Assembly: GCF_029277985.1 (NCBI RefSeq)
Contig: NZ_CP119546.1
Span: 3,348,001 to 3,412,000 of the forward strand
DNA: 64,000 bases
Origin: Providencia stuartii
GTDB taxonomy: Bacteria; Pseudomonadota; Gammaproteobacteria; Enterobacterales; Enterobacteriaceae
Reading direction: 5' to 3'
Shown: piece by piece, positions 28,873-37,242 of the stretch
How the letters are laid out: every line of letters starts with the position of its first letter
Position numbering within the stretch: position 1 is the stretch's first letter
Notes under the pieces: model-generated
The model's database searches: none
Told to the model about the DNA's origin: nothing
What the model saw: the letters and a program-made list of their open reading frames with translations, nothing else
Program-made: the position numbers and the translations under genes

Positions 28873-29601
28873 TTACTTAACTTTTTCTAATTGCGCTTTA
28901 ACAATTGCTTCCAGTTGTTGAGTATCAATAGCTCCTGGGATCATTTCATCGCCAACTAGAGTTGCAGGTGTCCCATTAACCCCCAGTTTTTCAGCCAACA
29001 TCATATTCGTACGGATAGTCTCCATGCTCTTATCATTAGCAACCAGTTTCTCGTTACCTGTTGCCTTCAATGCTTGCTTAATGTTTTCATCCGTTAACAT
29101 TCCTTGTTTTTGCATAAATTTTTGATGCAAAGCTTGGAATGCTTTTGGATCTTTTTCCCACAATGTCAGCGCTAATTGTGAAGATTCAACAGACGTTTTA
29201 CCTTTAAATGGTAGTGGCTTTATCACCACCGCAACATCTGGGTATTTCTTCACTATCTCTTCTAACTGAGGGTCAAAACGCTTACAGAATGGACAGTTAT
29301 AATCGGTAAAGTTAACTAAAACTAATTTAGCGTCTTTAGCACCGATACGAGGGCTTGCAGGGTCATTAAACAGCTTATCATGCTCAGCTTTAAGGGTTTC
29401 TTTCATCTGCGCTTGCTGCTTTTCGCCTTGTTTAGCTTGCAACGCAACAATCGCTTCTTCTAGTATTTCAGGATTTTCAACCAACGTATCACGTACCAGT
29501 TTGCGAACTTGCGCTTCTTGGTCTGCTGTTAATGGAGCCGCATGAGCAGTTGCACCAAACACTAGCGATGAAAACAGGACAGCTACAATCGTTTTTTTCA
29601 T
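28873..29601 (-). CDS. scsC: ScsC, DsbA/DsbG-like periplasmic disulfide protein
   Basis: 242 residues: signal peptide (1-22, cleaved near AHA-AP), an N-terminal helical region rich in Gln/Lys/Glu (about 25-75) that in Proteus ScsC forms a trimerisation stalk, and a DsbA-type thioredoxin domain with active site NCPFCKRF (about 108-115) and cis-Pro motif VNGTPAT. Likely a disulfide isomerase or copper-binding redox protein kept reduced by ScsB. ATG overlaps the scsB stop by four bases (ATGA). Confidence 0.9.
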   Translation of the reverse strand: MKKTIVAVLFSSLVFGATAHAAPLTADQEAQVRKLVRDTLVENPEILEEAIVALQAKQGEKQQAQMKETLKAEHDKLFNDPASPRIGAKDAKLVLVNFTDYNCPFCKRFDPQLEEIVKKYPDVAVVIKPLPFKGKTSVESSQLALTLWEKDPKAFQALHQKFMQKQGMLTDENIKQALKATGNEKLVANDKSMETIRTNMMLAEKLGVNGTPATLVGDEMIPGAIDTQQLEAIVKAQLEKVK

Positions 29602-31655
29602 TTTTCGGCTCCTTTGGCCTCATTCATAATTGATAATAAAACGTCACGATCAAGTATTGTTGACAGTATTTCACCCTCTGCCAACTTAGGGCCATAAATT
29701 TGGTTAAATGGTACGGCCACTTGCCCACGCTTTTGTAAAAACGCGGTAATTTCAGGTGAGGGTTTAGTCCAATCCCCTCTTAATGCCACAACATCTGGCT
29801 CGTTTAATAATTGCTGTACATCATCTCTCAACAATACATTATATTTATTTGCCTTACAGGTCACACACCAATCAGCAGTTACATCGATGAACACACGCTT
29901 ATTTTCTGACAGGGCTTGTGTTATCGCCTCTTCACTTAAAGGCTGCCAATTCACATTATCTTGTACAATATTGCGGCTACCCGTGGTTTGTTCCATGGTC
30001 ACCCAAGCGAATCCAGCCGCGAGCAACGCAAACAATACAAATGCGACAGATGCCGCTCGTAAACTGTATTTTTTCCAAATAAATGCAACAAGTAATAATA
30101 AAAAGACAATAGCGATTATTAATGCAGCTATTTCACCGAAATGCGGGATCAGCAAACTGATCAACCATAAGCATGACAACAGCATCATCATACCAAGGAT
30201 GATTCTAAGTTTATTCATCCACGCGCCAGGCTTAGGTAGTAGACGTGAAATCGCAGGGAAAGCAGCGATCAGTAGCCAAGGCAAACTCATTCCTAAACCA
30301 AGCGCAGTGAAGACAAGCCACAACTCTTCGATAGGTGCCGCCAATGCAAATGCCACTGCTGTGCCCAAAAATGGTGCGGAGCATGGCGTAGCAAGTAACG
30401 TCGCAAATACCCCTTGCCAGAAATGTCCACGATTACCCTGTCCCCCCGCAGTTGCTAAACGCGTGTTCGCCTTACTGCCTAAGTGGATTTCGAACAAACC
30501 AAACAAGTTAGCCGTGAAGATTCCGGTGATTAAGACCATAAACCCGATAAACCAAGGATTTTGGAACTGGATCCCCCAGCCTACGGCTTGCTGACCTACC
30601 CGTAATAACGTCATTAACAACGCGAGTAACCAGAAGGATACAAGGATCCCCGAGGACGATAGGAGGAACTGCCGGCGGATAGTTTTTTGTTCACCTTGCG
30701 GCACCATTAAAACTGAACCGAGTTTCATGGCAAGAACAGGCAATACACAAGGCATCAGGTTTAAAATCAAACCACCCAGCAAGGCAAAGGCGAGGATCTG
30801 CCACAGTGGAATAGCCTGCCCGCTATTTCCTTGATTAATTACCCCTGAAAAAGGCGTAGCGGGTACATCAATTTGTTGTGAGAGTTCACCCTCTGTGACA
30901 ACAAAAGAGATATTTTTTCCTGTAAGATCAGGTGCTTTATCTCCCCAGTCATCACTGACGTCAATCGTCGCGGTCAATTTTCCATCCGCAACACTCACCT
31001 TCGGAACGCCTAACGTTGTTCCTTCTGGTGTGTCAGTGAAGATCCCAGCGTTGTGACGCCAAGGTTCCCCAGAGGCCTTTTGCAGCTCAATCACTAATTT
31101 ATCGCCAGTGAATCCAACTGTCGGATCTTTCACTAAGCCTTTGGATGGCGGAACACTCCCCATCGCTTGATTAAACGCCCATTCAAAGTTTGAAGGCGCA
31201 GGCTCGGTTAAATCAAGCTCAAAAGGGTAATCCGTTAAGATGCAGACATTACTACAAGTCGATAGCGTTAACACACCCGAAAGTTTATTAAGCTTTTCAT
31301 CCACATCGACAATAATAGGGAAAACAACATCCCCCATATAGCCCTGCGTTGAAATCCCTGCGACATCAAAACGCCCTGGAGCTGGCCACTGCCACTCCAT
31401 ATTCTTGATAGGTGATTGCCAATTGATCTCAGGGGCTATCCCCCCTTCTCCTGGAGAACGCCAATACGTTTTCCACCCATCCTGTAGTTGGACATCCAAT
31501 AATAAAGCGACTTTCCCATCTTTTTGAGAAGCGCTTAAAAAACGTACTTTTGCGTGATCATTATGTTTATCTGTCAACCAGCCAGTATCCGCAGCATGTA
31601 TCATGCCAGATAAAAGAGCAGACAAAATAATTAACGCATTAATAAAAAAACGCAT
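29598..31655 (-). CDS. scsB: ScsB, DsbD-like thiol-electron transporter
   Basis: 685-residue inner-membrane protein. After a signal peptide (1-21) comes a periplasmic N-terminal domain (about 22-270, with Cys pair CSNVC), a central eight-helix DsbD domain (about 285-545; conserved Cys in LMPCVLPVLAMK and TPCSAPFLG), and a C-terminal periplasmic thioredoxin domain with VTADWCVTCKANK. It passes cytosolic thioredoxin electrons to periplasmic ScsC. SD GGAGG lies right before the ATG. A terminator-like hairpin sits between scsA and this gene. Confidence 0.92.
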   Translation of the reverse strand: MRFFINALIILSALLSGMIHAADTGWLTDKHNDHAKVRFLSASQKDGKVALLLDVQLQDGWKTYWRSPGEGGIAPEINWQSPIKNMEWQWPAPGRFDVAGISTQGYMGDVVFPIIVDVDEKLNKLSGVLTLSTCSNVCILTDYPFELDLTEPAPSNFEWAFNQAMGSVPPSKGLVKDPTVGFTGDKLVIELQKASGEPWRHNAGIFTDTPEGTTLGVPKVSVADGKLTATIDVSDDWGDKAPDLTGKNISFVVTEGELSQQIDVPATPFSGVINQGNSGQAIPLWQILAFALLGGLILNLMPCVLPVLAMKLGSVLMVPQGEQKTIRRQFLLSSSGILVSFWLLALLMTLLRVGQQAVGWGIQFQNPWFIGFMVLITGIFTANLFGLFEIHLGSKANTRLATAGGQGNRGHFWQGVFATLLATPCSAPFLGTAVAFALAAPIEELWLVFTALGLGMSLPWLLIAAFPAISRLLPKPGAWMNKLRIILGMMMLLSCLWLISLLIPHFGEIAALIIAIVFLLLLVAFIWKKYSLRAASVAFVLFALLAAGFAWVTMEQTTGSRNIVQDNVNWQPLSEEAITQALSENKRVFIDVTADWCVTCKANKYNVLLRDDVQQLLNEPDVVALRGDWTKPSPEITAFLQKRGQVAVPFNQIYGPKLAEGEILSTILDRDVLLSIMNEAKGAEK

Positions 31656-31673
31656 AATTCCTCCAGAATAAAA

Positions 31674-31702
31674 AACACCAACATGCCGAACGCAATGGTG
31701 TT
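31674..31702 (-). terminator. Terminator-like hairpin between scsA and scsB
   Basis: Read leftwards: AACACCA, 15-base loop, TGGTGTT and then a T run (AACACCA arm at 31674-31680 on +, TGGTGTT at 31696-31702). It begins exactly at the scsA stop and ends about 20 bases before the scsB start, so it may lower scsBCD expression relative to scsA. Confidence 0.6.
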
Positions 31703-32098
31703 CTAATCTCGAAGATTACAATATTGTAGATGAAGTCTAACTTTAGGTGGTGGGTGCTTATCTTCACGATTTGTTCGACGTGAGAATAGATTAGAGCAAA
31801 AAAGACTTAATGCAGCGATTGATAGAAATAAAAAGAAAAAGGGTTCAATAACCGCTGGCGTTAATGTTAATAGGGATTTTGCACTCAACTCACAGGTAGA
31901 CAGGTGAGAGCCTTTATCGTCTATTTGTGGGGTTTGGAAAATAGCTGACGGTGCATTCTGTTGCAGCTGTATAACAGGGGATTGAGGCGAAAAATGGGCG
32001 AAAAGACGCTCTCCGAGGGCTCTTTGGTTCATACAAAGTAAAACCATCAGACAGGCGAGTAATACTAATCCTTTGCCTAATTTAAGTTGCCTGTTCAT
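31703..32098 (-). CDS. scsA: ScsA-like small membrane protein
   Basis: 131-residue protein with two hydrophobic segments (about 10-26, GLVLLACLMVLLCM; and about 84-102, PFFFLFLSIAALSLF), a periplasmic-looking loop of about 55 residues between them and a basic C-terminal tail (PPPKVRLHLQYCNLRD). Size, topology and place at the head of scsBCD fit ScsA of the copper-sensitivity suppressor locus. I recognise it mainly by context; sequence signatures are weak. The SD is poor. Confidence 0.7.
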   Translation of the reverse strand: MNRQLKLGKGLVLLACLMVLLCMNQRALGERLFAHFSPQSPVIQLQQNAPSAIFQTPQIDDKGSHLSTCELSAKSLLTLTPAVIEPFFFLFLSIAALSLFCSNLFSRRTNREDKHPPPKVRLHLQYCNLRD

Positions 32099-32581
32099 GC
32101 GTGTCTCTATCTATTCGTCCTGAAATGCACACTGTTAAATACAGATTAGTTAATCCACTATTAAAATTTAACCAATTTACTAAAGGTTACATCTTACACA
32201 GCAAACGTCCTTACACAAGTAACATAATCTAACTTTACAAATCCTCGTCAGATTTATCCATTTTCTCTAAAAACTGGTACGTAAAATGCATTATAACTTT
32301 ACGACATCGAAAAATAAGCTTGTTTTTCACTCTAATGGTGCATAACTCGCTTTTTTAGCGCATTTTTCCCAGCAATAGTGCAACAAATTAGGAACTGCCC
32401 AAATAATATGCGAGACAGCTCCCGATTTTGAAACAATTCGTTTTCATTATTTAACATTTTTATTTAGTTTTTAACAATAATAAAACATACAGCCGATGAT
32501 CGCGACTCCAATTGAATCAACGAGACATCAGCAAGCACAACAAACAAGACAGATACCCGATCTCAGAAAGGAGCTGTAACT
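32099..32581. promoter_or_regulatory. scsA-gltI divergent intergenic region
   Basis: 483 bases that must hold the promoters of the scs operon (leftward) and of gltI (rightward). AT-rich; I could not assign CpxR, copper-regulator or sigma54 sites with confidence. GltI has a good SD (AAAGGAG at about 32567). Confidence 0.45.
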
Positions 32582-33475
32582 ATGCGTATGAGCAAGATTG
32601 TATTATCTATGATGGTGTTAGGTGCGACCTGTGCCGTTCAAGCCGAAGAATTGACCGGTACACTAAAAAAAATTAACGACAATGGTGTCATTGTTGTCGG
32701 GCACCGTGAATCATCAGTGCCATTCTCTTATTACGATAACAGCCAAAAGGTGGTTGGTTATTCTCAAGACTATTCCAACGAGATTGTTAACGCGGTCAAA
32801 AAGAAACTTAATAAACCTAATCTTGAAGTTAAACTCATTCCAATCACATCACAGAACCGCATTCCTCTATTACAAAACGGTACCTATGACTTTGAATGTG
32901 GCTCAACTACCAATAATTTAGAAAGACAAAAACAAGCCGCTTTCTCAAATACTATTTTCATTGTAGGGACTCGCCTACTGACTAAAAATGACTCCGGAGT
33001 CAAAGATTTTGCGGATCTCGCGGGTAAAAACGTTGTCGTCACTTCAGGTACAACGTCTGAAATTTTACTCAATAAACTTAACGACGAAAAAAATATGAAG
33101 ATGCGCATCATCAGTGCAAAAGACCACGGTGACTCTTTCCGTACACTGGAGTCTGGCCGTGCCGCTGCCTTTATGATGGATGACGCATTACTAGCAGGTG
33201 AGCGTGCGAAGGCGAAAAAACCCGATATCTGGGAAATTGTAGGTAAACCACAGTCTGAAGAAGCGTACGGTTGTATGCTGCGCAAAGATGACCCTCAATT
33301 CAAAGCACTGGTCGATGAAACTATCGCAAAAGTACAAACAGATGGTACCGCTGAGAAGTCATTTAACCAGTGGTTCAATCAACCTATTCCACCAAAAAAT
33401 CTTAACTTAAAATTCACGTTATCGGATGAAATGAAAACACTATTCAAATCACCTAATGACAAAGCTCTAAACTAA
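32582..33475 (+). CDS. gltI: Glutamate/aspartate periplasmic binding protein
   Basis: Substrate-binding component of the GltIJKL ABC importer. 297 residues: signal peptide (1-21, cleaved at VQA-EE) and a family-3 solute-binding fold starting LKKINDNGVIVVGHRESSVPFSYYD. The Cys pair in FECGSTT and YGCMLRK is that of E. coli GltI, and the C-terminal KFTLSDEMKTLFKSPNDKALN also follows it closely. Separated from gltJ by 114 bases with a strong hairpin, which usually gives the binding protein higher expression than the membrane parts. Confidence 0.96.
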   Translation: MRMSKIVLSMMVLGATCAVQAEELTGTLKKINDNGVIVVGHRESSVPFSYYDNSQKVVGYSQDYSNEIVNAVKKKLNKPNLEVKLIPITSQNRIPLLQNGTYDFECGSTTNNLERQKQAAFSNTIFIVGTRLLTKNDSGVKDFADLAGKNVVVTSGTTSEILLNKLNDEKNMKMRIISAKDHGDSFRTLESGRAAAFMMDDALLAGERAKAKKPDIWEIVGKPQSEEAYGCMLRKDDPQFKALVDETIAKVQTDGTAEKSFNQWFNQPIPPKNLNLKFTLSDEMKTLFKSPNDKALN

Positions 33476-33513
33476 ATAAAAAAGACAAACAGGGTGTTAC
33501 TGAAGTGAGATTT

Positions 33514-33538
33514 GCAAGGCGGTCGTTCCCCGCCTTGC
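33514..33538 (+). other. GC-rich hairpin between gltI and gltJ
   Basis: GCAAGGCGG (33514-33522) with CCGCCTTGC (33530-33538), 7-base loop, no T run behind it. It may stabilise the gltI message or mark a processing site. In E. coli this interval gives rise to the small RNA SroC; I cannot show an SroC homologue here. Confidence 0.6.
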
Positions 33539-33589
33539 ACTTTCTTACCAGTAGTAGGGTCAATCTAATTGCCCACAGGAAGTAGAATT

Positions 33590-34330
33590 ATGTCAATTGA
33601 TTGGAATTGGGGGATTTTCCTACAGGAAGCCCCATTTGGGAATACCACCTATTTAGGTTGGTTATTATCTGGCTTAGAAGTTACCGTCGCACTTTCCATC
33701 TGTGCTTGGATCATCGCATTTCTCGTCGGTTCATTTTTTGGCATCTTACGGACTGTTCCAAATCGCTTTCTCGCGATGACGGGAACTGTTTACGTTGAGC
33801 TATTTCGCAATGTGCCTTTGATTGTACAGTTTTTCACTTGGTATTTAGTGATCCCAGAGCTGTTACCTCAATCTATTGGTGATTGGTTTAAAATGGATTT
33901 AGATCCTAACTATCAATTTTTTATCTCTTCTACGCTGTGTCTTGGTTTATTTACTGCTGCTCGTATGACTGAACAAGTCAGAGCCGCTATCCAATCATTG
34001 CCAAGAGGACAAAAAAACGCCGGCCTCGCGATGGGACTGACTTTGCCACAAACTTATCGCTATGTGCTGTTACCCAACGCATACCGAGTTATTCTGCCAC
34101 CCATGACGTCTGAAATGCTTAACCTAGTCAAAAACTCGGCCATTGCTTCAACTATCGGCCTAGTTGATATGGCGGCACAGGCAGGTAAATTGCTGGATTA
34201 CTCTGCGCATGCTTGGGAGTCATTCACCGCGATCACCCTCGCCTACGTTGGCATCAATATCGTCATTATGGTGTTAATGACCTTGCTCGAACGTAAAGTT
34301 CGCTTACCTGGCACATTAGGAGGGCGATAA
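33590..34330 (+). CDS. gltJ: Glutamate/aspartate ABC permease GltJ
   Basis: 246-residue inner-membrane permease, HisMQ type, with five to six helices and the ABC-interaction EAA-type loop around [22 protein letters not shown]. The N-terminus [24 protein letters not shown] matches E. coli GltJ. Start ATG 33590 chosen for this match and its GGAAG SD; the frame opens 21 bases earlier without an SD. Pairs with GltK, which begins one base after its stop. Confidence 0.96.
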   Translation: MSIDWNWGIFLQEAPFGNTTYLGWLLSGLEVTVALSICAWIIAFLVGSFFGILRTVPNRFLAMTGTVYVELFRNVPLIVQFFTWYLVIPELLPQSIGDWFKMDLDPNYQFFISSTLCLGLFTAARMTEQVRAAIQSLPRGQKNAGLAMGLTLPQTYRYVLLPNAYRVILPPMTSEMLNLVKNSAIASTIGLVDMAAQAGKLLDYSAHAWESFTAITLAYVGINIVIMVLMTLLERKVRLPGTLGGR

Positions 34331-34331
34331 T

Positions 34332-35012
34332 ATGTTCTATGAATTTGATTGGAGCTCCATCGTACCAAGCTGGCCATTCTTACTCGATGGCTTAATTATC
34401 ACAGCGAAAATCACCATTACAGCGATTGTGGTAGGGATACTGTGGGGAACCGTTCTTGCCGTAATGCGACTTTCGACATTCAAACCAATTAGCTGGTTTG
34501 CGGCACTGTACGTGAACACCTTCCGCTCTATTCCATTAGTCATGGTGTTATTGTGGTTCTATTTAATTGTGCCTAACTTAGTCCAAAATGTTCTAGGCAT
34601 ATCGCCAAAAAGTGATATCCGTTTAATTTCAGCAATGGTAGCCTTCTCGCTTTTTGAAGCAGCCTATTACTCTGAAATTATTCGAGCAGGTATCCAAAGT
34701 ATTTCACGAGGCCAAGCTTCTGCGGCATTGGCTCTCGGTATGACGAATATGCAAACCATGAGGCTAGTCATACTACCTCAAGCCTTCAAAGCTATGATCC
34801 CACTGTTATTAACACAAGGCATTGTGCTATTTCAGGATTCATCATTAGTCTATGTGCTGAGCTTAACGGATTTCTTCCGTACCGCCACCAATATTGGCGA
34901 ACGCGACGGTACACAGGTAGAAATGATATTGTTTGCAGGCTTGGTGTACTTTATTATCAGTTTCGGCGCTTCAATGCTGGTGAATTATCTTAAGAAAAGG
35001 ACTGTTTCATGA
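34332..35012 (+). CDS. gltK: Glutamate/aspartate ABC permease GltK
   Basis: 226-residue second permease of the importer. It has about five helices and the loop [20 protein letters not shown] that docks on GltL. SD AGGAGG lies ten bases before the ATG, within the end of gltJ. Its final four bases overlap gltL (ATGA). Sequence and order are those of the E. coli operon. Confidence 0.96.
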   Translation: MFYEFDWSSIVPSWPFLLDGLIITAKITITAIVVGILWGTVLAVMRLSTFKPISWFAALYVNTFRSIPLVMVLLWFYLIVPNLVQNVLGISPKSDIRLISAMVAFSLFEAAYYSEIIRAGIQSISRGQASAALALGMTNMQTMRLVILPQAFKAMIPLLLTQGIVLFQDSSLVYVLSLTDFFRTATNIGERDGTQVEMILFAGLVYFIISFGASMLVNYLKKRTVS

Positions 35013-35734
35013 TTACCCTGAAAAATATATCCAAATGGTATGGCCAATTTCAGGTACTTACTGACTGTACAACTGAAGTCAAAAAAGGTGAAGTTGTCGT
35101 GGTCTGTGGGCCATCTGGTTCTGGTAAATCCACATTAATAAAAACGGTGAATGGCCTTGAGCCTGTTCAACAGGGTGAAATTTTTGTAAATGGTATCCAA
35201 GTCAATGATAAAAAAACTGATTTGGCAAAACTACGTTCTAAAGTGGGTATGGTCTTCCAACATTTCGAGCTATTCCCTCACCTATCTATTATCGAAAATT
35301 TAACACTTGCCCAAGTTAAAGTGCTAAATAGAAGTAAAAAAGAGGCTGAAGCGAAAGGGTTGAAATTGTTAGAGCGTGTTGGGTTGGCAAACCATGCTAA
35401 TAAATTTCCATCCCAGCTTTCCGGTGGTCAGCAACAACGTGTGGCGATCGCTCGTGCTCTATGTATGGACCCTGTAGCGATGCTATTTGATGAACCGACA
35501 TCAGCACTTGACCCTGAAATGATCAATGAAGTGCTTGATGTTATGGTCGAATTAGCCAACGAGGGTATGACCATGATGGTCGTTACCCACGAAATGGGTT
35601 TCGCTAAGAAAGTCGCTAACCGTGTGATTTTTATGGATGAAGGTAAAATTGTCGAAGACAGTAAAAAAGAAGACTTTTTTGCTAATCCAAAATCAGAAAG
35701 AGCGAAAGATTTCCTCGCGAAAATACTGCATTAG
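35009..35734 (+). CDS. gltL: Glutamate/aspartate ABC ATPase GltL
   Basis: 241-residue polar-amino-acid-type ATPase. Walker A is GPSGSGKST (about 33-41), Q loop [12 protein letters not shown] signature LSGGQQQR, Walker [15 protein letters not shown], and switch His in VVTHEMGFA. Last gene of gltIJKL; a hairpin follows. Confidence 0.97.
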   Translation: MITLKNISKWYGQFQVLTDCTTEVKKGEVVVVCGPSGSGKSTLIKTVNGLEPVQQGEIFVNGIQVNDKKTDLAKLRSKVGMVFQHFELFPHLSIIENLTLAQVKVLNRSKKEAEAKGLKLLERVGLANHANKFPSQLSGGQQQRVAIARALCMDPVAMLFDEPTSALDPEMINEVLDVMVELANEGMTMMVVTHEMGFAKKVANRVIFMDEGKIVEDSKKEDFFANPKSERAKDFLAKILH

Positions 35735-35754
35735 TGGTGACTAATTCCTATTCC

Positions 35755-35787
35755 AAGCCATAGGGAGAGACTGTCTCTCTATGGCTT
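35755..35787 (+). terminator. Hairpin after gltL
   Basis: AAGCCATAGGGAGA (35755-35768) with TCTCTCTATGGCTT (35774-35787), one G-T pair, short loop. The T run is poor (TCCTCC), so it may be rho-assisted or a message-stabilising stem. Confidence 0.55.
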
Positions 35788-35909
35788 CCTCCCTGCACGA
35801 CACGCTTATCCCTTTCTATTTTTGTTTATCCAAAGATTGTTGTCCCCTAATACATACTGATATAGATTAGAAATCCAATTAATATCAATTTAATAATCTA
35901 AGAACCATA

Positions 35910-36440
35910 ATGAAAAATATTCAGCAAATAACAATTACCCCTTTGCAAGATGATGCTGTTCTAGATATTTCGGGCTGTCATTTTACTGTGATGATAACCG
36001 ATGAGTTACTCCATCCCTATGAGGATATCAACAGGAAAAAAGCAATTAAGCCCTACCTAAAGGATTATCATTTTTCTCCTGAGCAATGGTTGAATGAACA
36101 AGAGAGTTTAAGTGCTTTATATGTTGCTAAATTGGGTGATAAAACTATTGGCTATGCCTGTGCAAGTCTTTGTTGGAATGGCATGGCACAACTTGATGAA
36201 TTGGCTATCGATGAGCCATATAGAGGTAAAGGTATCGCCAAACAATTACTCGAAAAAATTGAAGCTTGGGCAATCGATAATGGCTTAACCCATATCAGAT
36301 TAGAATCTCAATCCACCAATACCACCGCCGCTAAATTCTACTACAAGCACGGTTTTCGCATTCATGGTTATGATAAGTCACTCTATTTGTGTACGGAAAA
36401 TGCGCATGAAGTCGCATTATTTTGGTATAAGACATTATAA
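35910..36440 (+). CDS. GNAT acetyltransferase, streptothricin-acetyltransferase-like
   Basis: 176-residue GNAT-fold enzyme. Acetyl-CoA motif A is LDELAIDEPYRGKGIAKQLL (about 96-115; the Q/R-x-x-G-x-G/A core is RGKGIA). The stretch LESQSTNTTAAKFYYKHGF and the closing EVALFWYKTL resemble the Sat family of streptothricin acetyltransferases, where the equivalents are LETQDNN..ACKFY..CGF and KAVFWY. It may inactivate streptothricin-like compounds or acetylate a related amine; the substrate is not proven. Single gene between gltL and leuS with its own promoter region; no mobile element flanks it. Confidence 0.75.
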   Translation: MKNIQQITITPLQDDAVLDISGCHFTVMITDELLHPYEDINRKKAIKPYLKDYHFSPEQWLNEQESLSALYVAKLGDKTIGYACASLCWNGMAQLDELAIDEPYRGKGIAKQLLEKIEAWAIDNGLTHIRLESQSTNTTAAKFYYKHGFRIHGYDKSLYLCTENAHEVALFWYKTL

Positions 36441-37242
36441 ACATTAACGCACCACGTTTACTTTTATAAATAAGTTGCCCCACCTTTCGGATGGCGATAT
36501 TCCATCCCTCAAAACGATGCCAAATCAAAAAGAGAGACGCCTTCAGTGCAAGTCACGCTTACGCCTTATTCTTGTGGGCTTGCGCGTCGTTGATGGAAAG
36601 TATCAATTTCGCAAATTGAATAAAAAAATGGGCGGTTTGCTTTGTGTTAACCGCGTATTCCGTTCGTTTATCTTTTTCTTCTAAAATAGTGATGCCTCCC
36701 TACATCTTCAGCAAGCAGGCAGTGACATCTTTTTGCTCTGTTGTATCTATCTGTCAAAGCAACCTTAAATTTCACTGTACCACAATAGTATTGGGCGTAG
36801 ATTTCAATCATCACTCTCTCCCTAATAGCATATGCAAAAACGCAATCAATAGATTAAGGTCGTTAAACAGATTGAATAGGTTTTCTTCATTGATTTGATT
36901 TATTGATGCTTTATTTGGTTTCTAGAGCATCTTTGCACTTTAGCACTAATAAAATAGAGTGAATAAATACGCCACCCTAGATATTGTGCAATATTTGCTA
37001 ATTTTTTGCGTTTTTTTGCGTAAAACACTACCAATCTTACTGTTTTTTGGTTAAGTTTGATGCTCATCGGAATAAAATATTCTGACTCCGCCCCCCAAAA
37101 ACAATATCCAGCTTCCCCCACCGGTTCAGCTAATCAACTATTGTTGTTTTAGGGTATGATCCGCTATGCTATGCGGATCTAAATTATAGAAAGACATTAA
37201 CGCTACTGAGTAGCATTTATTCACCATAGGATTATCGGTGCC
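36441..37242. other. Gap between the GNAT gene and leuS
   Basis: 802 bases with no convincing gene. Short open frames exist on + (for example around 36475-36684) but lack SD sequences and recognisable content. An imperfect inverted repeat, GACGC...GCAAG / CTTGC-GCGTC (36536-36588), and a hairpin GATCCGC/GCGGATC just before leuS (37158-37179) are visible. The leuS promoter is probably within 37120-37180. Confidence 0.45.

Noticed and set aside
29887..30594. 235-codon open frame antisense to scsB
   Set aside because: It lies wholly inside the well-supported scsB membrane domain on the other strand, and its composition reflects reversed codons of hydrophobic helices.
32099..32581. Sigma54 or CpxR sites ahead of gltI and scsA
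   Set aside because: I looked for GG-N10-GC and GTAAA-N5-GTAAA patterns and found only half matches.
23791..32581. Genomic island with integrase and att sites
   Set aside because: The block is accessory in content, but there is no integrase, transposase, flanking direct repeat or tRNA target.
36475..36684. Possible small gene between the GNAT gene and leuS
   Set aside because: No SD, no recognisable domain and a composition like the surrounding spacer.
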